Below, one piece after another: positions 1 to 12,921 of a stretch of DNA of 64,000 bases. The stretch comes from Pseudoscleropodium purum. Its lineage: Eukaryota > Streptophyta > Bryopsida > Hypnales > Brachytheciaceae. The stretch covers positions 6,822,501 through 6,886,500 of the forward strand of contig OZ017796.1 of assembly GCA_963969395.1 (NCBI GenBank), read 5' to 3'. A program made the position numbers and the translations under genes. The notes under the pieces are model-generated. The model ran no database searches. It was not told where the DNA came from and worked only from the letters and a program-made list of their open reading frames with translations. Within the stretch, counting starts at the first letter, position 1, and every line of letters begins with the position of its first letter.

Positions 1-650
1 ACGCCCAAAGCCTTTTTTGACATTCTAGGAATTTGCTCTAAATTGAACAAAAAGCCAAATTTTTGATAAGTTATAGGATTTTTTTCTTCAATTGTAACCA
101 TACCAATTCAAACTAGATATATTAGAGATCACAAAGGAAAAGAAAACACAACAATATCACTTATGGATTTAAAGATTATAATGTTTGATCATGAGGGTGT
201 CGAAACTATGAAAATGATTGGAAGTCTTTCAATCCTCTTTTCAAATGTTAAATCTAAAAAGTTCGTCACCAAAAAAATTTGAGATTAAAGTAAATAACAT
301 GCATAACACCAATCAATTAATGGCTTCTCAAAATCTCTTTTACAATTTTTAAAAATGAATTTCTAATGTGAAATTTTCTTTGAAATCTAGTGTATTTGAA
401 GCTCATTCCTAAGAGCTCTCAACACTATTGAAAGTCAAGATTGCAATGGACATCCTTGCACAAAATCTTGAATAGAAAAATCATAATCAATCATTTTCAT
501 AATCAAATTTTTGATGCTAAAACTAGACTTCATGAAGAATTGTTCAAAAATACTAAATACTAAAAATAGAAATTTGATTAGGTTTTATTTAACTTCAAAG
601 TATTGTGGACACAATAATTTGATGCTTCAAGCCTTTACGGGTTAATAGCT
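1..650. other. AT-rich intergenic DNA
   Basis: No supportable gene, RNA or repeat was seen. All frames are closed by frequent stops. The stretch is low-complexity AT-rich sequence of the kind that fills the left half of the window. Confidence 0.6.
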
Positions 651-1280
651 CATGTGGGCAATGGTCAGCTTGGGGTATCCCAAAACATTGTCTTAACAAT
701 AATGTTAGTCTACTATAGTGTGTCAAACAACTTCATCCTTTAATTGTAATAAATTATGGTTTCACAAAATGTGGTTTTAGATGCTTGAACTTATAATGTA
801 TCAAGAAAAAAAAACTCAACACAAAAAAAGAATTTATAATTTTTTAATGAATATTTTAGTGAAAAAAATTAGTATTGTCCTAAATACATAAAATTCTTGA
901 AAACAGGCATTTGGAATATCAAATAATTTTTTTTTAATATCATTTTTGGATGTGACTTACATAGAGTGGTCCAATACATAAATTAATTAATTTTATTAAA
1001 AAAACATTTTAAAAATTGTGCACTATAGATATTGCAATTTCCAAAATTCAGTGGGTTTTTTCACATCTATGAAAAGATTCACAAATTTAGTTTTTTTCCT
1101 TAAAAACTCAATATGAATATACATCTTGATCTTGTTGAGGTGCACAATTTTTTTTTTTGAATTTTAGGATCTTCTTACTTGATCAAAATGAACAAATTAG
1201 ACAAACGTTGGAGGCTTTCAACAAAAATAACCTAATTAGTGTGTCTAAAGAGGGATACCCCAAGCCAACCATTGCCCATG
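651..1280. mobile_element. 630-bp terminal-inverted-repeat element
   Basis: The left end starts CATGTGGGCAATGGTCAGCT and runs into TTGGGGTATCCC. The right end (1251-1280) is the inverse, GGGATACCCCAAGCC followed by AACCATTGCCCATG. The terminal inverted repeat is about 30 bp with one or two mismatches. The interior is AT-rich with no open frame, so this is a non-autonomous DNA transposon or MITE. No convincing flanking target-site duplication was found and the superfamily is unassigned. Confidence 0.7.
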
Positions 1281-2005
1281 TTTATAGAAGATGACTGATG
1301 TAGTTGTGGGAATTGAAATGAATCATTTACAAAGTGAAGTTTTAAAGAAAGTAGAAAATTAATAATAATAGAAATAATTTGTTATATCTTTTATAATAGT
1401 AATGTTGACTTGAAGATGATCATGAATGAAGAATTTGTTAGAGGGAGTTCAAGTAGCCATGTCTCAAGGATATAGGAAGCAAGGTCTACCTTTTTTGCTT
1501 CTTTTTAGAGGTAGACTCTATGTCAAAGACCTAGGACTAGTAACTAGTAGTGGATAATAAAACAAGTAGCTAGTTACAATGATTATTGAACAATCATTTG
1601 TTCTTTTCAATTTTTAGTTTAGGCTTTTGGATGCTTTGGATGTTATTTTTCTTTTGTTTTATTAATCACAACCATTCTATTGACTTGGAGTATATTTACA
1701 AGAGCTCAATAAGTATGTCCTTTGATTATACAAGTTAATTTGAATCATATATAGCAACTTATTATGTTATTGGGTATTGACTCTATACTAATTTAAATGA
1801 CAAAAATTGATTTTGTTTAGTTCTAGTAAGGGTTGGTTCCTTTTAAAAAAATTTGTAGATTTTATATATTAGAGGTATTATATTGTGTTGTGATGGATTT
1901 TTGTAATTGTTCTTGTGATTAGGTGTTATTTGAATTTTAGATGCAAACACATATTGGAGCTTGGGTGGTTGCCTTTTCAAGTTTGTTTCTTAGCACATCA
2001 TTGTA
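1281..2005. other. AT-rich intergenic DNA
   Basis: Nothing was recognised here apart from AT-rich unique-looking sequence between an inverted-repeat element and a leucine-rich-repeat pseudogene. Confidence 0.5.
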
Positions 2006-2495
2006 GAATGGCCCAATCTGGAAAAAATTATACTTTGTTTGAAGCTCATATAGCTTGATCTAGACGAAAATTATTTCAACATCTCCATGCCAACCTCCAT
2101 TGGAAATTTAAAGCATCTTATCATGCAAAATTTGCTAAGCATATAACTCACATATTCAATTCCATTGTCCATCACAAAATGCACAAGCTTCCAAATGCAC
2201 AAGCTTCCAAATGCTCAATCAACCTCTTATTCAACAACTTCACAAATTGAAAATTTGACCTCTTTCCCAAATGTAATTTTGATTTTTATCGTAGGCAATA
2301 AGCTTTTCAATTACTTGGGGCCATAGCTTAGGAAGTTGCACAATATGGCGATGCTTTTGTCATCGTTACGTCAGCTCAATGGGACCATCCCACCCAAAGC
2401 TTGGCAACTACATAAAGCTAAAGAATCTATAACTAGATGATAATTGGCTCATGGATGCCATACTTTCAGAGCTTTGCAACCTATGACATGCGCGA
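2006..2495 (+). pseudogene. Decayed leucine-rich-repeat gene fragment
   Basis: Conceptual translation from about 2009 reads WPNLEKIILCLKLI, then a stop, then LDLDENYF and MPTSIGNLKHL. After a broken stretch (about 2165-2345) a second block reads LNGTIPPK, a one-base frame slip, LGNYIKLKNL, a stop, LDDNWLMDAILSELCNL, and another stop. The spacing of L, N and IP matches the plant extracellular LRR consensus (about 24 residues per repeat, as in LRR receptor kinases). At least four in-frame stops and one frameshift show it is dead. No kinase domain or signal peptide is visible nearby. It could derive from a receptor-like kinase or receptor-like protein; which one cannot be told. Confidence 0.75.
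2183..2215. repeat. 16-bp tandem duplication
   Basis: The string CACAAGCTTCCAAATG occurs twice in direct tandem inside the LRR pseudogene and contributes to its loss of frame. Confidence 0.7.
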
Positions 2496-2499
2496 GCCA

Positions 2500-4999
2500 C
2501 ACTAACAACTATTGGTTGTTTATGTACATGAGTGGCACCAAAGGCCAATAGGATAAAGGGCAAGGTCAACAACATTGGCATCACAGTTTGTTAGTTTGCA
2601 ATAAAAGGTCATAGCTCATCAATAGTTGTACTTAAACAAAGGAAAACAAATATGACTAATATGGGTACCGTTTGACATATAGAAAGGCAAGAGGAGGGTA
2701 GGCAAAGGAATCAAATTACATTATAATGAAAGCACATAGATCTAGAGCAAAAAAACAAAAGAGAAATGAAGAGGATTTCCAATCTCAAAGAGAAGAGAAA
2801 GCCACAATAAACAAATCCAAGATGAGATAATAGGTGAGGAAGAGAAGAGATATATTATGATGCAAAATGGTCCATTGCATTTAGTTTCTATTGTTGTATT
2901 TTCTCTTCGTTGTGATTTTCATTCTCAAGGAATCAAGTATGAAACTTGGTTGTCAAGTCAACATTGGATTTAGCACACAGAAGTAACTTACGAGTACTTT
3001 TAAATTTTCTTTATTTGTAATAGTGATTGATATGAATAATGTGGTGCTCCAACATATCAACTAAACCTTGGATTTAGCATGCAAATGTAGCTTATGATGA
3101 GCTTTTAGTTTTAGTCCTTTGTAATAGTGACTCGTACAAATCATGTGGCCTTGTTTACTATTATTTTTCTAGACTTTGACAACTTGCCTTCATGCTTTTT
3201 TTCCCCCTTTACAACACTCACTGGCTAGTTTTTTAGATTTTTTAGATTAATTTATCTATATTTTGATCTCTTAAGCCTATAAATTCCAAATATGTTTTAC
3301 TTACATTAGGAAGAAATTGAAACCTCTAAGGGGCTATGAGCTTTTTTACTATTATTTTAACAAAATTTTAAAAAGTGCTTAAGAAAAACAATGTTCAAAT
3401 TGGCATGAGTGTCACCACATAGGCACAAATAATTTCAACTTTCTAGTTCCAAATCTCTATTTCCAATTTACAACTCCTTCCACTAATGAAAAGACCGCAA
3501 GGAATATGATAATAAGTACTAGTAGTTGCAATTCCATTGGGACACATGCATTACCACATAATTTTAGCATTTATGATTCATATCTAATACAAATTATAGC
3601 ATTTAAAAACAAGCACCACCATTGTTTGTAGTTTTTGGACATCTCCATCGAGCCAAATTTAGCTTACAAGTTGGAATAAGTTGACTTCAACTAGAGCAAG
3701 AAGTTAAATTGCACTCAAGGTCCCCATTCTTAAGCCAAAATTTTGGTCCATTGATTTATATGATACATTGGCTAATCACTTGATAGTTACTCCAATTAGA
3801 GAGTGGATAAAATTATTTCCCACCAAGTTCTTTACACTCCAAAGCTACCTTCTAGAGGGTTCATTTTTATCCTAATGGCTTTTTGGAATAATTTAATGTC
3901 AAACCTACTATCAAACTATGATGTAAGACTTTTAACCCTTTTAACTTAAAACTCTTATACTTTAGATTTTAAATTTAAAAAAACTAATTGGGTTGAAAAA
4001 CTAAACAAAGAGTTTGTAATTTAAAACAACTTAAAAAGAAATTCTAAATTTTCATTCTTTAAACAATTGTTAAGTTTGTATATGTATGAGATAGAAGGAA
4101 AGATAAAACTATTAATTAATGCCTCTAAAATGGAATTGAAATACACTAATTCCAATAGTGAGATTATTAGAAGAAAAAGAAGATTTTTTAGAGCAATTGC
4201 TTTTTTAGTTGAATGAAACATTTGCACCTAGTGTAGATTTCATTACATGTTTTTTTGGTGGGCTTGGAGAGTCGTTTCAAGCTTATTCTTGGTGATGTTC
4301 CCTCGGTAGTTCAAGAATGGTCGTTGTCAAAAAAAAATTGAATTTTGAAATGAAAAAAAAAAAGTTGAATATTTTTTTAAATGATGTGGTAATCTCTTTG
4401 CCAGTTTGCCATGTCAAGCAATTGCTTTGGGGCGGTTCCTAGAGTCTGGAAACCCAACGGAACATAGGAGAACTCATAACCCTCCAAGAAGGCTAAAAAT
4501 ATCTAATGGGAGAGTCACATTCATTGTGAACAAGTTTTTCTTGAAATGTAGTCATAATGGACAATAGAGTTGTTATGCATCTAATAGCCTAGTTGGACCT
4601 TTGTCAATGTATTATTCTTACGTAGTTGCGGATGTGGCAATCACTACCACGTAAAGTTGCCCACTCAATCACATTGTCACACAATGAGATTGGCACTATA
4701 GACTATAACTCATAAAAGTTGTATTATGCAATTTTTTTGCAATTTTTTTATGACTCCAAAGGGATAGTACAAATAACATGGTGTGCACCAATAATAAAAT
4801 GGTTTTGAACAAAAAACAAAAATCCATGAAATTGTTACAAAACATATCTATACTTCAGCCATATCTTATGCATTGCTACTTTATGCAACATTGACTATCT
4901 ACACAATCACTACAAGTAAATGGTCATTGTCCATGTAGTACTTTGTAAATCTCAATTGTTCACAATGGACCTCCTAACCACTACGTGGCTAACCAACGG
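2500..4999. other. AT-rich intergenic DNA, no gene seen
   Basis: No frame with recognisable protein similarity. A block at about 4235-4490 shows faint similarity to the 266-bp element nested at 31669-31934 (both carry a GTCGTTTCA- or CTCGTTTCA-like stretch, an A-rich core and GTTCCTAG), which may mark an old diverged relative. Confidence 0.45.
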
Positions 5000-5164
5000 T
5001 GCTAGTATATGAGCATATATATACTACAACCATTGAGGGTGCTTATTCCAATATTATAGTTACACTATAATCATAAAAGGTTTATATAATATAGACACCT
5101 ACAACATAGGTTGGTATAGTCTTCTAGGCTCACGTACTTACACTCCTAGGCTCACATAATAGCA
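5000..5164. mobile_element. Short TIR element, family D copy 1
   Basis: The left end reads TGCTAGTATATGAGC and the right end GCTCACATAATAGCA, which are inverses of each other with two mismatches. The body contains TATAGACACCTA-type strings that recur in the second copy at 11055-11290. It is non-coding and MITE-like. The target-site duplication is not clear. Confidence 0.65.
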
Positions 5165-6790
5165 ACCCTCAATGGCTAGCTACTACTTTACATAGGATCC
5201 AATTTCTAGTTGATTGCAACACCAACCAAAGTACGGTTGCACAACAAAAACAACCCCCTCATTGAAATAGTTCTTTGTCCCTTCCCTCTACTATTTGCAC
5301 CATCAACTTAGAATATGCAAACAAAACAAACGTCCTCTCTTCTACTTACACAACTAAATAATTTTTTTGCAATCCCACAAAAACTTGGCAATACTATGAA
5401 ACCCTTGGCGACACTCCCAATACCTTTCCACCCAAAGTGGCACCATGAAACCTTATTTCTAGGATGTAACAATGCCTCTCCAAGTTTACTTGATGGCTAA
5501 GTGATGCTAGATTGGGACACAAAATAGGACTCAATGAAACTCGTTGTTCCATAACAACAGTATGTGGCTTTCAATAGCCAATGTGGAAATTTCTAAAAAT
5601 GGTGTCATGGGGCTAATGAATAGAAGACCACAAACATTTCAACTAGAAAACTACAGTGATTTTACAATTATCGTCGTTTCCTAATCAAATTCAGCTTTGG
5701 AAGAATTGCAAGTTGCAATTGCTTTCTAGTTGAATTTAGTTTTTTTAGCAATTGTAGATCAACATGTTGAATTCCAAGAAGCGTAGATTGATCCTCATTG
5801 ACATCTATCATGCATACTAGATGGAGAATAGATCACATTAATTCAAAATTTGAACTTTGTTACACACTTGTAATCCTACACTTCATTCTATGACTGTTTA
5901 GAGATTAAAACAGTGACTTCAATCACATTAAGCCATAGTTTAGCACCAATCTCATGCTGCATTCTTTGTGCAATTGTGGCAGTGATTCTTTTTTACATTT
6001 TGGGTTGGTAGAATGGCACGCATCCAAGGAAGCAAACAGGTCATAACAATCATCCAATTTGTACATCACTTTCATCATCACCACAATTATTGTAATTAGT
6101 AAACTTCATCCAAAGTCTGCCAAATAATATATTACTTTTGAGATGTTTTTGACAATTTCAGCCACTGGCTGTTTACTAGTTACTATAATGTAAACGGAGT
6201 CGACACCAAAAATAAGTAAGAAACTGGTGAAAAATTTGTCCAGGACCAGAACACCGACTCCATTGGGGATCCTAATTAGATGCAAAAAAATGTACATTAT
6301 CCCAAGTTGTTATCTTTGTGTAAATATAACGAACATCAATTAAAAATTGGAAAAAAAATAAAAAAATAATTTTTGGCCTGGGACACGCTGTTACTTCTCA
6401 GAAAAAACAGAAATTTTCAAAAAGAAAGAATTAAAAAAATGAAGGTGTGATTATATATTAATACCAGTACCAGTATCTCCTAAAGAATGGTAAATCAGGA
6501 TTGGTGCAGTGTTAATTTTATCAATGGCATGTGGTAGGGAAGTTCACAGTTGACTTTGAGACCATGAGGGCTAAATATGCAACAAAACTGTTTTTTAAGC
6601 CTCAGTCAGTAGGGTAGATATAAACATGTTCTTTTCAAAGAAAAAAACAAACAAAACATGGTGATTAGTGGTTGACATTTTTTTAAATGCATGTGACCAT
6701 TTGCTATTCAATGGGCCATAAGGCCTGCCAAGGCAAATTCCAGACCTAAAACCAGGTGCATGAACATGGCACACTCTTTCAGTGAAAAGT
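5165..6790. other. Intergenic DNA, nothing recognised
   Basis: Short open frames occur (about 5315-5500 plus, 6106-6297 minus), but none has recognisable similarity, splice structure or coding bias. I see no gene. Confidence 0.45.
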
Positions 6791-6792
6791 GG

Positions 6793-7135
6793 GATACCTA
6801 CATTATATTGTTATTGTAGGAGGTCCATAAAAAGATTGGGTTTCAAATGCATCCTCTATCTAGGAAGAAGTGACATGTTCCATGAAATATCTATTACAGT
6901 CATTGATGAAGTAGGTAGGATTAAAGGGTTGGGGTGAATTGATCCTGCTTATTCTTAAAGGAAAACGTTGAAAATTTTTATTTGTCACAAATGAATTTTT
7001 TTTTGCAAATTCTAAATTCATATATAGTTGTAATAGATATTTCTAAGAACATGTTATTCCTTCCTAGATAGAGGATGCATGTAGAAGTTGATCTTTTTAT
7101 GGACCTCCTACTGTCTATAGTATAATGTAGGTATT
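6793..7135. repeat. Long inverted repeat (hairpin), arms about 105 bp
   Basis: The left arm (about 6793-6900) begins GATACCTACATTATA and contains AGGAGGTCCATAAAAAGAT and GCATCCTCTATCTAGGAAG. The right arm (about 7030-7135) is its inverse, ending TATAATGTAGGTATT. Arm identity is high by eye. The loop is a unit of repeat family E. The transcript would fold into a long hairpin. Confidence 0.75.
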
Positions 7136-7370
7136 GTACTCTCTTCTAGTCTTTGAGGAAAAACGTCAAAAAAATTTATTTGCCATGTATGAATTTCCTT
7201 TTTTTACAATTCTGAATTCATATTTGCAATTAGAGGTCCCAAACTAGTTGAAGAGTAACGTAGAGGATAACTTAAATAGGCACAAAATAGGGAATCATTT
7301 TTTACATGCACCCCTTAAATGACTTTGGGGGGGTGAGTGAGGGGGGCAGTTCAACCTGTCCAGCTTAAAG
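6930..7370. repeat. Repeat family E, copy 1
   Basis: Two direct subunits (about 6950-7030 and 7145-7240) carry the pattern GGAAAAACG, TTTATTTGCCATG, TTGCAATTAGAGG. They are followed by ACATGCACCCC and a GGGG-rich end with CAGTTCAACCTGTCC. The same order is found at 27318-27730. The ends (GGGGTGAATTGATCCTG on the left) are roughly inverse to one another. It is probably a decayed transposable element of unknown class. Confidence 0.55.
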
Positions 7371-7659
7371 TTAAAAAGAGTCTCTGTTTCAGTGTTAAAT
7401 AATGTTACGTAGGTAATCAATAGGTGCATTATTAAAAAAAAATTAAAATCAGTGTTGGAACTGTTGGGAAATTATTTTTCTAAAAATCGGTTTTTTTGTA
7501 CAAAGGAAAAATAGAGTATTTGAGTGAATATTCAAAGGGGTGAAGAAATCTTCTTGAAAAAAAATGATTCTTCATCACGGATGTGATGAATCTAGTTGCC
7601 TATGATATAAGGTAAGAGGTACAAAAAGTGCTGATTTTAAGAGAGCTGAAACTTCATGT

Positions 7660-7910
7660 GGGGAGGTTCAACTTCTGGAAATATTTTTGAGTAAATTTTC
7701 TTTTGAGAGAAAAATGGAATTGGCATCTAACCCAAGTCATTTCATATTTTTTGGAGCTTTATGGAATTAGTTATGAATTTTTGAAGTTGAAATGTAGAGG
7801 TCACCAACAATGTCCACCTCCTAAAATGTACATTGCTTGTACATTACTAGTGCAATGAGAAAGCAAAATGTACCTATACATATGTAATTAAAGTTACTTT
7901 TAGAACCCAA
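7660..7910. repeat. Repeat family I, copy 1
   Basis: The block containing AATGGCATCTAA-like sequence, TTTTTGAAGTTGAAATG, AAATGTACA and AAAATGTAC recurs in the same order at about 56650-56905. It is non-coding, and its boundaries are not defined. Confidence 0.6.
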
Positions 7911-8420
7911 ATTCTTGACAAACCTTCTACCTTATTGAAATGACTTGATTATTCACACTAAATCATTTACAAACCTTAATCCTACAAGGACATTGAGGCC
8001 TAAAGTGTCTAATGGATGACTTTTCCAAGATCATTGTAAAAATCAATAATGCACCTATTGGTTCAAAAATCATATCATTTTGAGTGACAACTTTGGTTAT
8101 AGGCCGACTTCCTTTGAGAGTTAAGATGGATTTTTTTTTATTATTGTACTCCTTTGATAGTAGTAAATGGGTAGCCTTTGAATACTAATGAATGGTGTTG
8201 AAAAGTGGTACCCAAGGTCTACATTGGCATCAAGCTAGTGCCAATATAGGCCTCAACACTACCATGCTCTAGCACTATTCCTAGTGCATGATGACCACTT
8301 TTTTCACTAGTGTAATCAATTTTGTACATACTAAATTCAAATTGGAAGTGCCTAAATTTTCAAGTGGCACAAGTCTTTTTTGTTTAAGGTTGAGAGTGTT
8401 GTTAAGTCTCTAAAGTATTA
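7911..8420. other. Intergenic DNA
   Basis: No gene was seen. TTAATCCTACAAGGAC at about 7977 resembles one end of the TTAA-bounded superfamily, but a partner end could not be assigned. Confidence 0.35.
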
Positions 8421-8424
8421 TGAC

Positions 8425-8640
8425 TATGATATACTGGAACCACTCTAAAATTGTCATTTCTTGTGCAAAGAGCAAAGATGAAAGAAAACATAATGTTTCA
8501 TTTGCATATCAAATTGTAGGATCTTGCATTAGACTAGTTTGAAAAATTTGAAAGAAATTTCAAAAACTTGACCATGTAGATTTCTAGATTTTAGCACTTG
8601 TAACAAATGACACACTTTTATTTCCACCTTGCCATAGTAG
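8425..8640 (+). mobile_element. Fragment of TTAA-element subfamily A
   Basis: This block has the left-half order of subfamily A: CTATGA, ATTGTCATTTCTTGT, TAGGATCTTG, then a GTAGATTTC and TTAGCA stretch. It matches 25261-25460 and 40942-41150 with many substitutions. Neither terminal repeat is preserved. It is an old, truncated copy. Confidence 0.5.
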
Positions 8641-10047
8641 ATTATGAGACTTTGAAATCTTTTTCATCCCCCAAAAAACTTAGCATCTACTAGGTGGATT
8701 ACAAATGATTTCAAGAGCTCACTATAAAAGCTATTAGAAATCAATGAAGGACATCCAAGTATATTAAAATCAAAATTTGATCTATTTCTTTAGGATTTTA
8801 ACTAGCATTCTTCAAGATTTTTGTGCAAGACAACTAAGTTAGGTAGGGATGTAAATAGAAATAAATCTTGCAAAAATAAAGATCTCATGTTTAAAATTCA
8901 TTTCACACCATAATATATTTTGCCTACAATCTATATTTTTTAAGTCAAAGGTTCTTAGGCATGGGCTTAAGCCTTTAATGTCCAAGAATTTTGGACAACA
9001 TCATGGTGTACTATAATAGGTAATTTCTTTGATTTTTTGAAGTTTATATCAAACAATAGGTATTAGAGAATTTTATATTGTGAATTTCAAAAATTATCTA
9101 CGTGATCAGGTTTCAAAAGTATTCATGAATCAATGTCAAATCATTTCTGAAGCATTAAACTTCAAAATTTACCAAAAATGCCTGTGAATCCTATTGTTAA
9201 TTCTTGAATATTGGTAGAATAAGATAAACCTATGAAGTTTTCAACATAGCATAATACAAACACTAACATTTCTTAAAATCTATATTTAAAATATAATTTC
9301 TTTTTTTGTGTATTTTGAATATTTTATCAAAGGAAAAATTTAGTGTATTTTCTAATTTTTATTCTTTTAACAAGATATAATATACAATTATGAAAAAACA
9401 TTGATATTTCATTCTAGCTAATTTTCTAACGCATTCAATTATATCCATCACTTTTGAAAAGTGTAGGATGAAAGCTAAAAGAAATATATGCTACAAATAT
9501 GTATCAAGGATATCCATTTTGGAGACGTTCACAACAATGGAGGTCATATACTTTTGATAATAGTGTATAGTTATACTAACGTAACTATAGGAAGCCATAT
9601 ACTTTTGCTCAAAGTGTATGTCTCGGGTAGCAATAGCTATATACTCTTTTGACTATAGTGTTAGCCATATTCATATATTTTTGTAGTATATGGCTATTTT
9701 TTTTAAAGTCAAACTTCTTAGGTATGTATCAATAGCATGTTAGAGGTCTTCTAGTATGTTTGTATGTAGCTACTTGAAGACATCAAATGTCTCTTTTAAA
9801 CCATGAATGCATCTTCTTGAAACATTCTAATAACCTTGGTTTCTTAGTGTGTCCTAATAGATCTTAGATTTCATTGAATCAACTTCAAGACATATTAATC
9901 ATAGTATACAAGATGAATCAACATATTACCATCTAAATTATAATTTTACCCTCATGTCATCTCGTACACATTTCTAAATTTTGATAATGAACTCCATAGA
10001 TACATAAATGTAAATTTGAGATTAGGGTAGTAATAGGTTGGTCTACC
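8641..10047. other. Intergenic DNA with local palindromic AT repeats
   Basis: No gene was seen. At about 9538-9700 the sequence repeats variants of GTCATATACTTTTG and its inverse (AGTGTATAG, TAGTATATGGC), forming overlapping short palindromes. No defined element was recognised. Confidence 0.45.
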
Positions 10048-10929
10048 TTATACCCTAAAGTCCCATTGTTCCATTAGAAGACAAAATGGATTTCAAATAG
10101 GTTCCTTTAGTCTCAATTTTCCTTGTGAGTTTCAGAATTTAAAATAGAATACACATCATTTGTCTAGGAATACTATTTTTATTTTAATTGGTGCTCAAAA
10201 ACAAAAGCTAGGCCCAATAAACCAAAAATGGGATATATTAGGCTGTACCAAAAGTCAAAATAAAATTTTCAAAATTTTGTGTATGATAGAAAATACTCTT
10301 GTCTACCAAGAAAGATTTGATTATTCTATGTAGACTAGTGATGAGAAATTTACAGACAATCTTGTTGTTTGGGCAATCTAAGTGTCTTCTTGAAAAAATA
10401 GCTTATAGAATTCATTATTGAATGTTATTTTTACAATTTTCAAAAAAATTGTTTGACAAGGTCAAGTTCATTTGCTAGAACAATCTCACTATTGAGATTA
10501 TTGTGTTTCAATTCCATCTTAGGGTTATTAATAATTTAGGCTATCATTCAATCTTAAACCTACTTCTCTTTAACAACTTTTTAAATAATTATAATAAAGT
10601 GTGTGTTTTTGGAAAAAAAATCCTCGACTTTTAACTCAATTTTTCAAAATAAAAAATTCTAAATTCAACATGTGTAGTACAAAAAAAATTAGCCTTAAAA
10701 TCCAGGCATGCAAGAAGAAATAAACTAGTTTTCATCACTTCAAATGCAAATATCTTGCAATCTACATGGGCAAAATTTCTTACACACACTTTTATACTAG
10801 TCTACTGCAAGATCATATGGTTAGATATGCAAAACAACAATTTCTAAAGTTTTTGCACTTTGCAATAGAAATGACAATTTTGAGTGGAATTTGATGAAAA
10901 AAGGCCTTTGGGACTTTAGAAGTTATTAA
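10048..10929 (+). mobile_element. TTAA-bounded element, subfamily G copy 1
   Basis: The left end is TTATACCCTAAAGTCCC, a degenerate form of TTAACCCCTAAAGGACC. The right end is GGGACTTTAGAAGTTATTAA. The interior matches 55590-56530 in order: CAATCTTGTT, AACAATCTCACTATTG, TACTTCT, ATATCTTGCAATCTA and a terminal GAAATG-CA stretch. No open frame. It is an older and more diverged copy than the one at 55590. Confidence 0.7.
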
Positions 10930-11054
10930 AGTCAAGTTGAAAGAACTCCAATCTTGCCAACACAAGTCTCAAAGCTTTATAGACAAGCCTTGTTTTTATA
11001 CTTTTTTCTACAATATATATTCATTTTGTGAAAGTCTTGCAATCTTCTCAACGG

Positions 11055-11290
11055 TGCTAGTATGTGAGTCTAAGAATGCAAGCTTGTGAGCATTGAGCTT
11101 ACAATATAGGTACTTATAATATAGATACCACTCTATAGAAGGTGTATGTATCAAAAACACTGATAATATGGGTGTGTAGTAATATATATACCCTATAACT
11201 ATAGAAGGGTTCTATAGTATATACACCTATAACATAAGTGTATAGTATTCTAAGCTCATGGGCTCACACTCCTACGCTCACATAATAGCA
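11055..11290. mobile_element. Short TIR element, family D copy 2
   Basis: The ends are TGCTAGTATGTGAG and CTCACATAATAGCA, inverse to each other. The flanking bases ACGG on the left are shared with the first copy (5000-5164). The interior is AT-rich and itself palindromic around CTATAGAAGG and TATACACCTA strings. Non-coding. Confidence 0.65.
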
Positions 11291-12921
11291 ATCCTTCAAT
11301 CTTCTTGGCCTTATTCCTTGTTTTGACTTTAAATCTTTTTTGATTTGAACATTGATTACTTGTCCTTGATAGTAACTAGTTGTCAACATCAACTCCTAAA
11401 AGACCAAATGTCCATTCAATGAACAATCTAAAGTTCGTGTAGGTTCTTACATAATCATTTTTTTAGTGGATCTTTTTTATAAAACATTTTGATCTATAAA
11501 TGATAACTTACAATATTATAAATTAGATAATTGAATTGTAAGTTTGGAAAAAAAAGTAAAAAATAACTTAATTTAATTCTTAATATTTTATTAAATTGAA
11601 GTAAATTATGATACAAGGAAAAACTAAATTATCAATAGTTTTAGGATGAAATTGAGTTAAAATGTCTCCCTTGTATTATTTCTTAGAAAGTGGTTTTATT
11701 GCATGCAAAACAAGATTCTTTGCAACTTTCACATGATGTTTTCAAATAGAACAAATAAAACATTTACATTTAGAAGAAATAGTTATATTCTTTATAAAAA
11801 TTATAAAGAAATAATTTGATTTATATTTTTTATTTTTGTTGCTTGAATTCATTCATTTTGTGATTAGATTGGAACAATTTTTGCACTCCTATACAAATTG
11901 AAATAAAAGTGAAAGTCTAAGAAATCAATCTATTTTCTTATCTACATAAAAAGAAGTTTTAGAAAATTGTGCCAAAAGTTGAGATCATAGCAACGAGTCA
12001 AAAGTTTTATTTGTGCCTTGAAGGGGCAATAGTCTTTTTGGTATCAACCCTTATAGATTGACAATTCAACAAGTAGAATCTTTCCTTGGTAGGTCATTGT
12101 AACACCTAAACCTTATCATATTCAAATATAACATGCAAAATACATGGCCATGTTATAACTTTTCAAATATGTAGGAGTTGCAATAATGGTTTAAATTGGA
12201 AGTACCATATGTCATTGGATTTGGCTTGGAATGAATATAAACTTTTGTAATTATTGTAGACATCAATTCATGCACTAGATATGTCAAATATACAAAAACA
12301 TCATGTTGCAATCCAAAATGGGATCTCAGATTTTTAAGAATTTTACCCTACTTACTTGCTACTTTGAATAATTATTATTTCAATACCATGGTGTTTGAAA
12401 TTGACTACAACATATGGTATGGCTTTTCACATTATCCAATTTATCTATTTAATTTGTAAAAGATTCTTCCATTAGCTTAGTAACTTTGTTTGCAATAAAA
12501 GTACAAGTCAAAGACAAACAAATATTTTATATCTTAGAAACCAAGTTCTTATTTGAGACCCTTTAGATACAAATTCAATTCAATTAAATAAAAAATTAAA
12601 TCATCATTATAAAAATAATTATATAGAACAGAACTCTTAGCAGAAAATGTTTAGTAAATATTTATCATGAAATCGAGTTTAGGAGTTTTAAATTTTGGTT
12701 TAATATATAATGGACAAATATTGGTTAGATCAATGGAAGATTCAATAGCGTGAATGGTGTTGTAGGTTTATAGAGTGCACATTCAATTTAAAACTCATCA
12801 CTATTTATAATTTGTAATATATATTCACATTAGAATAACTCAAAAATTTTAGGAGATAAAGTATACCTCCCTTTGTGCACCAAAAATATATGTTCTTCAT
12901 GTGTATGATTCAAAGGTAAAT
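11291..12921. other. AT-rich intergenic DNA
   Basis: No gene, RNA gene or defined repeat was recognised in this stretch. Confidence 0.5.

Noticed and set aside
4235..4490. Possible relative of the 266-bp nested element
   Set aside because: Only a few short strings agree, and terminal repeats are not preserved; too weak to call a copy.
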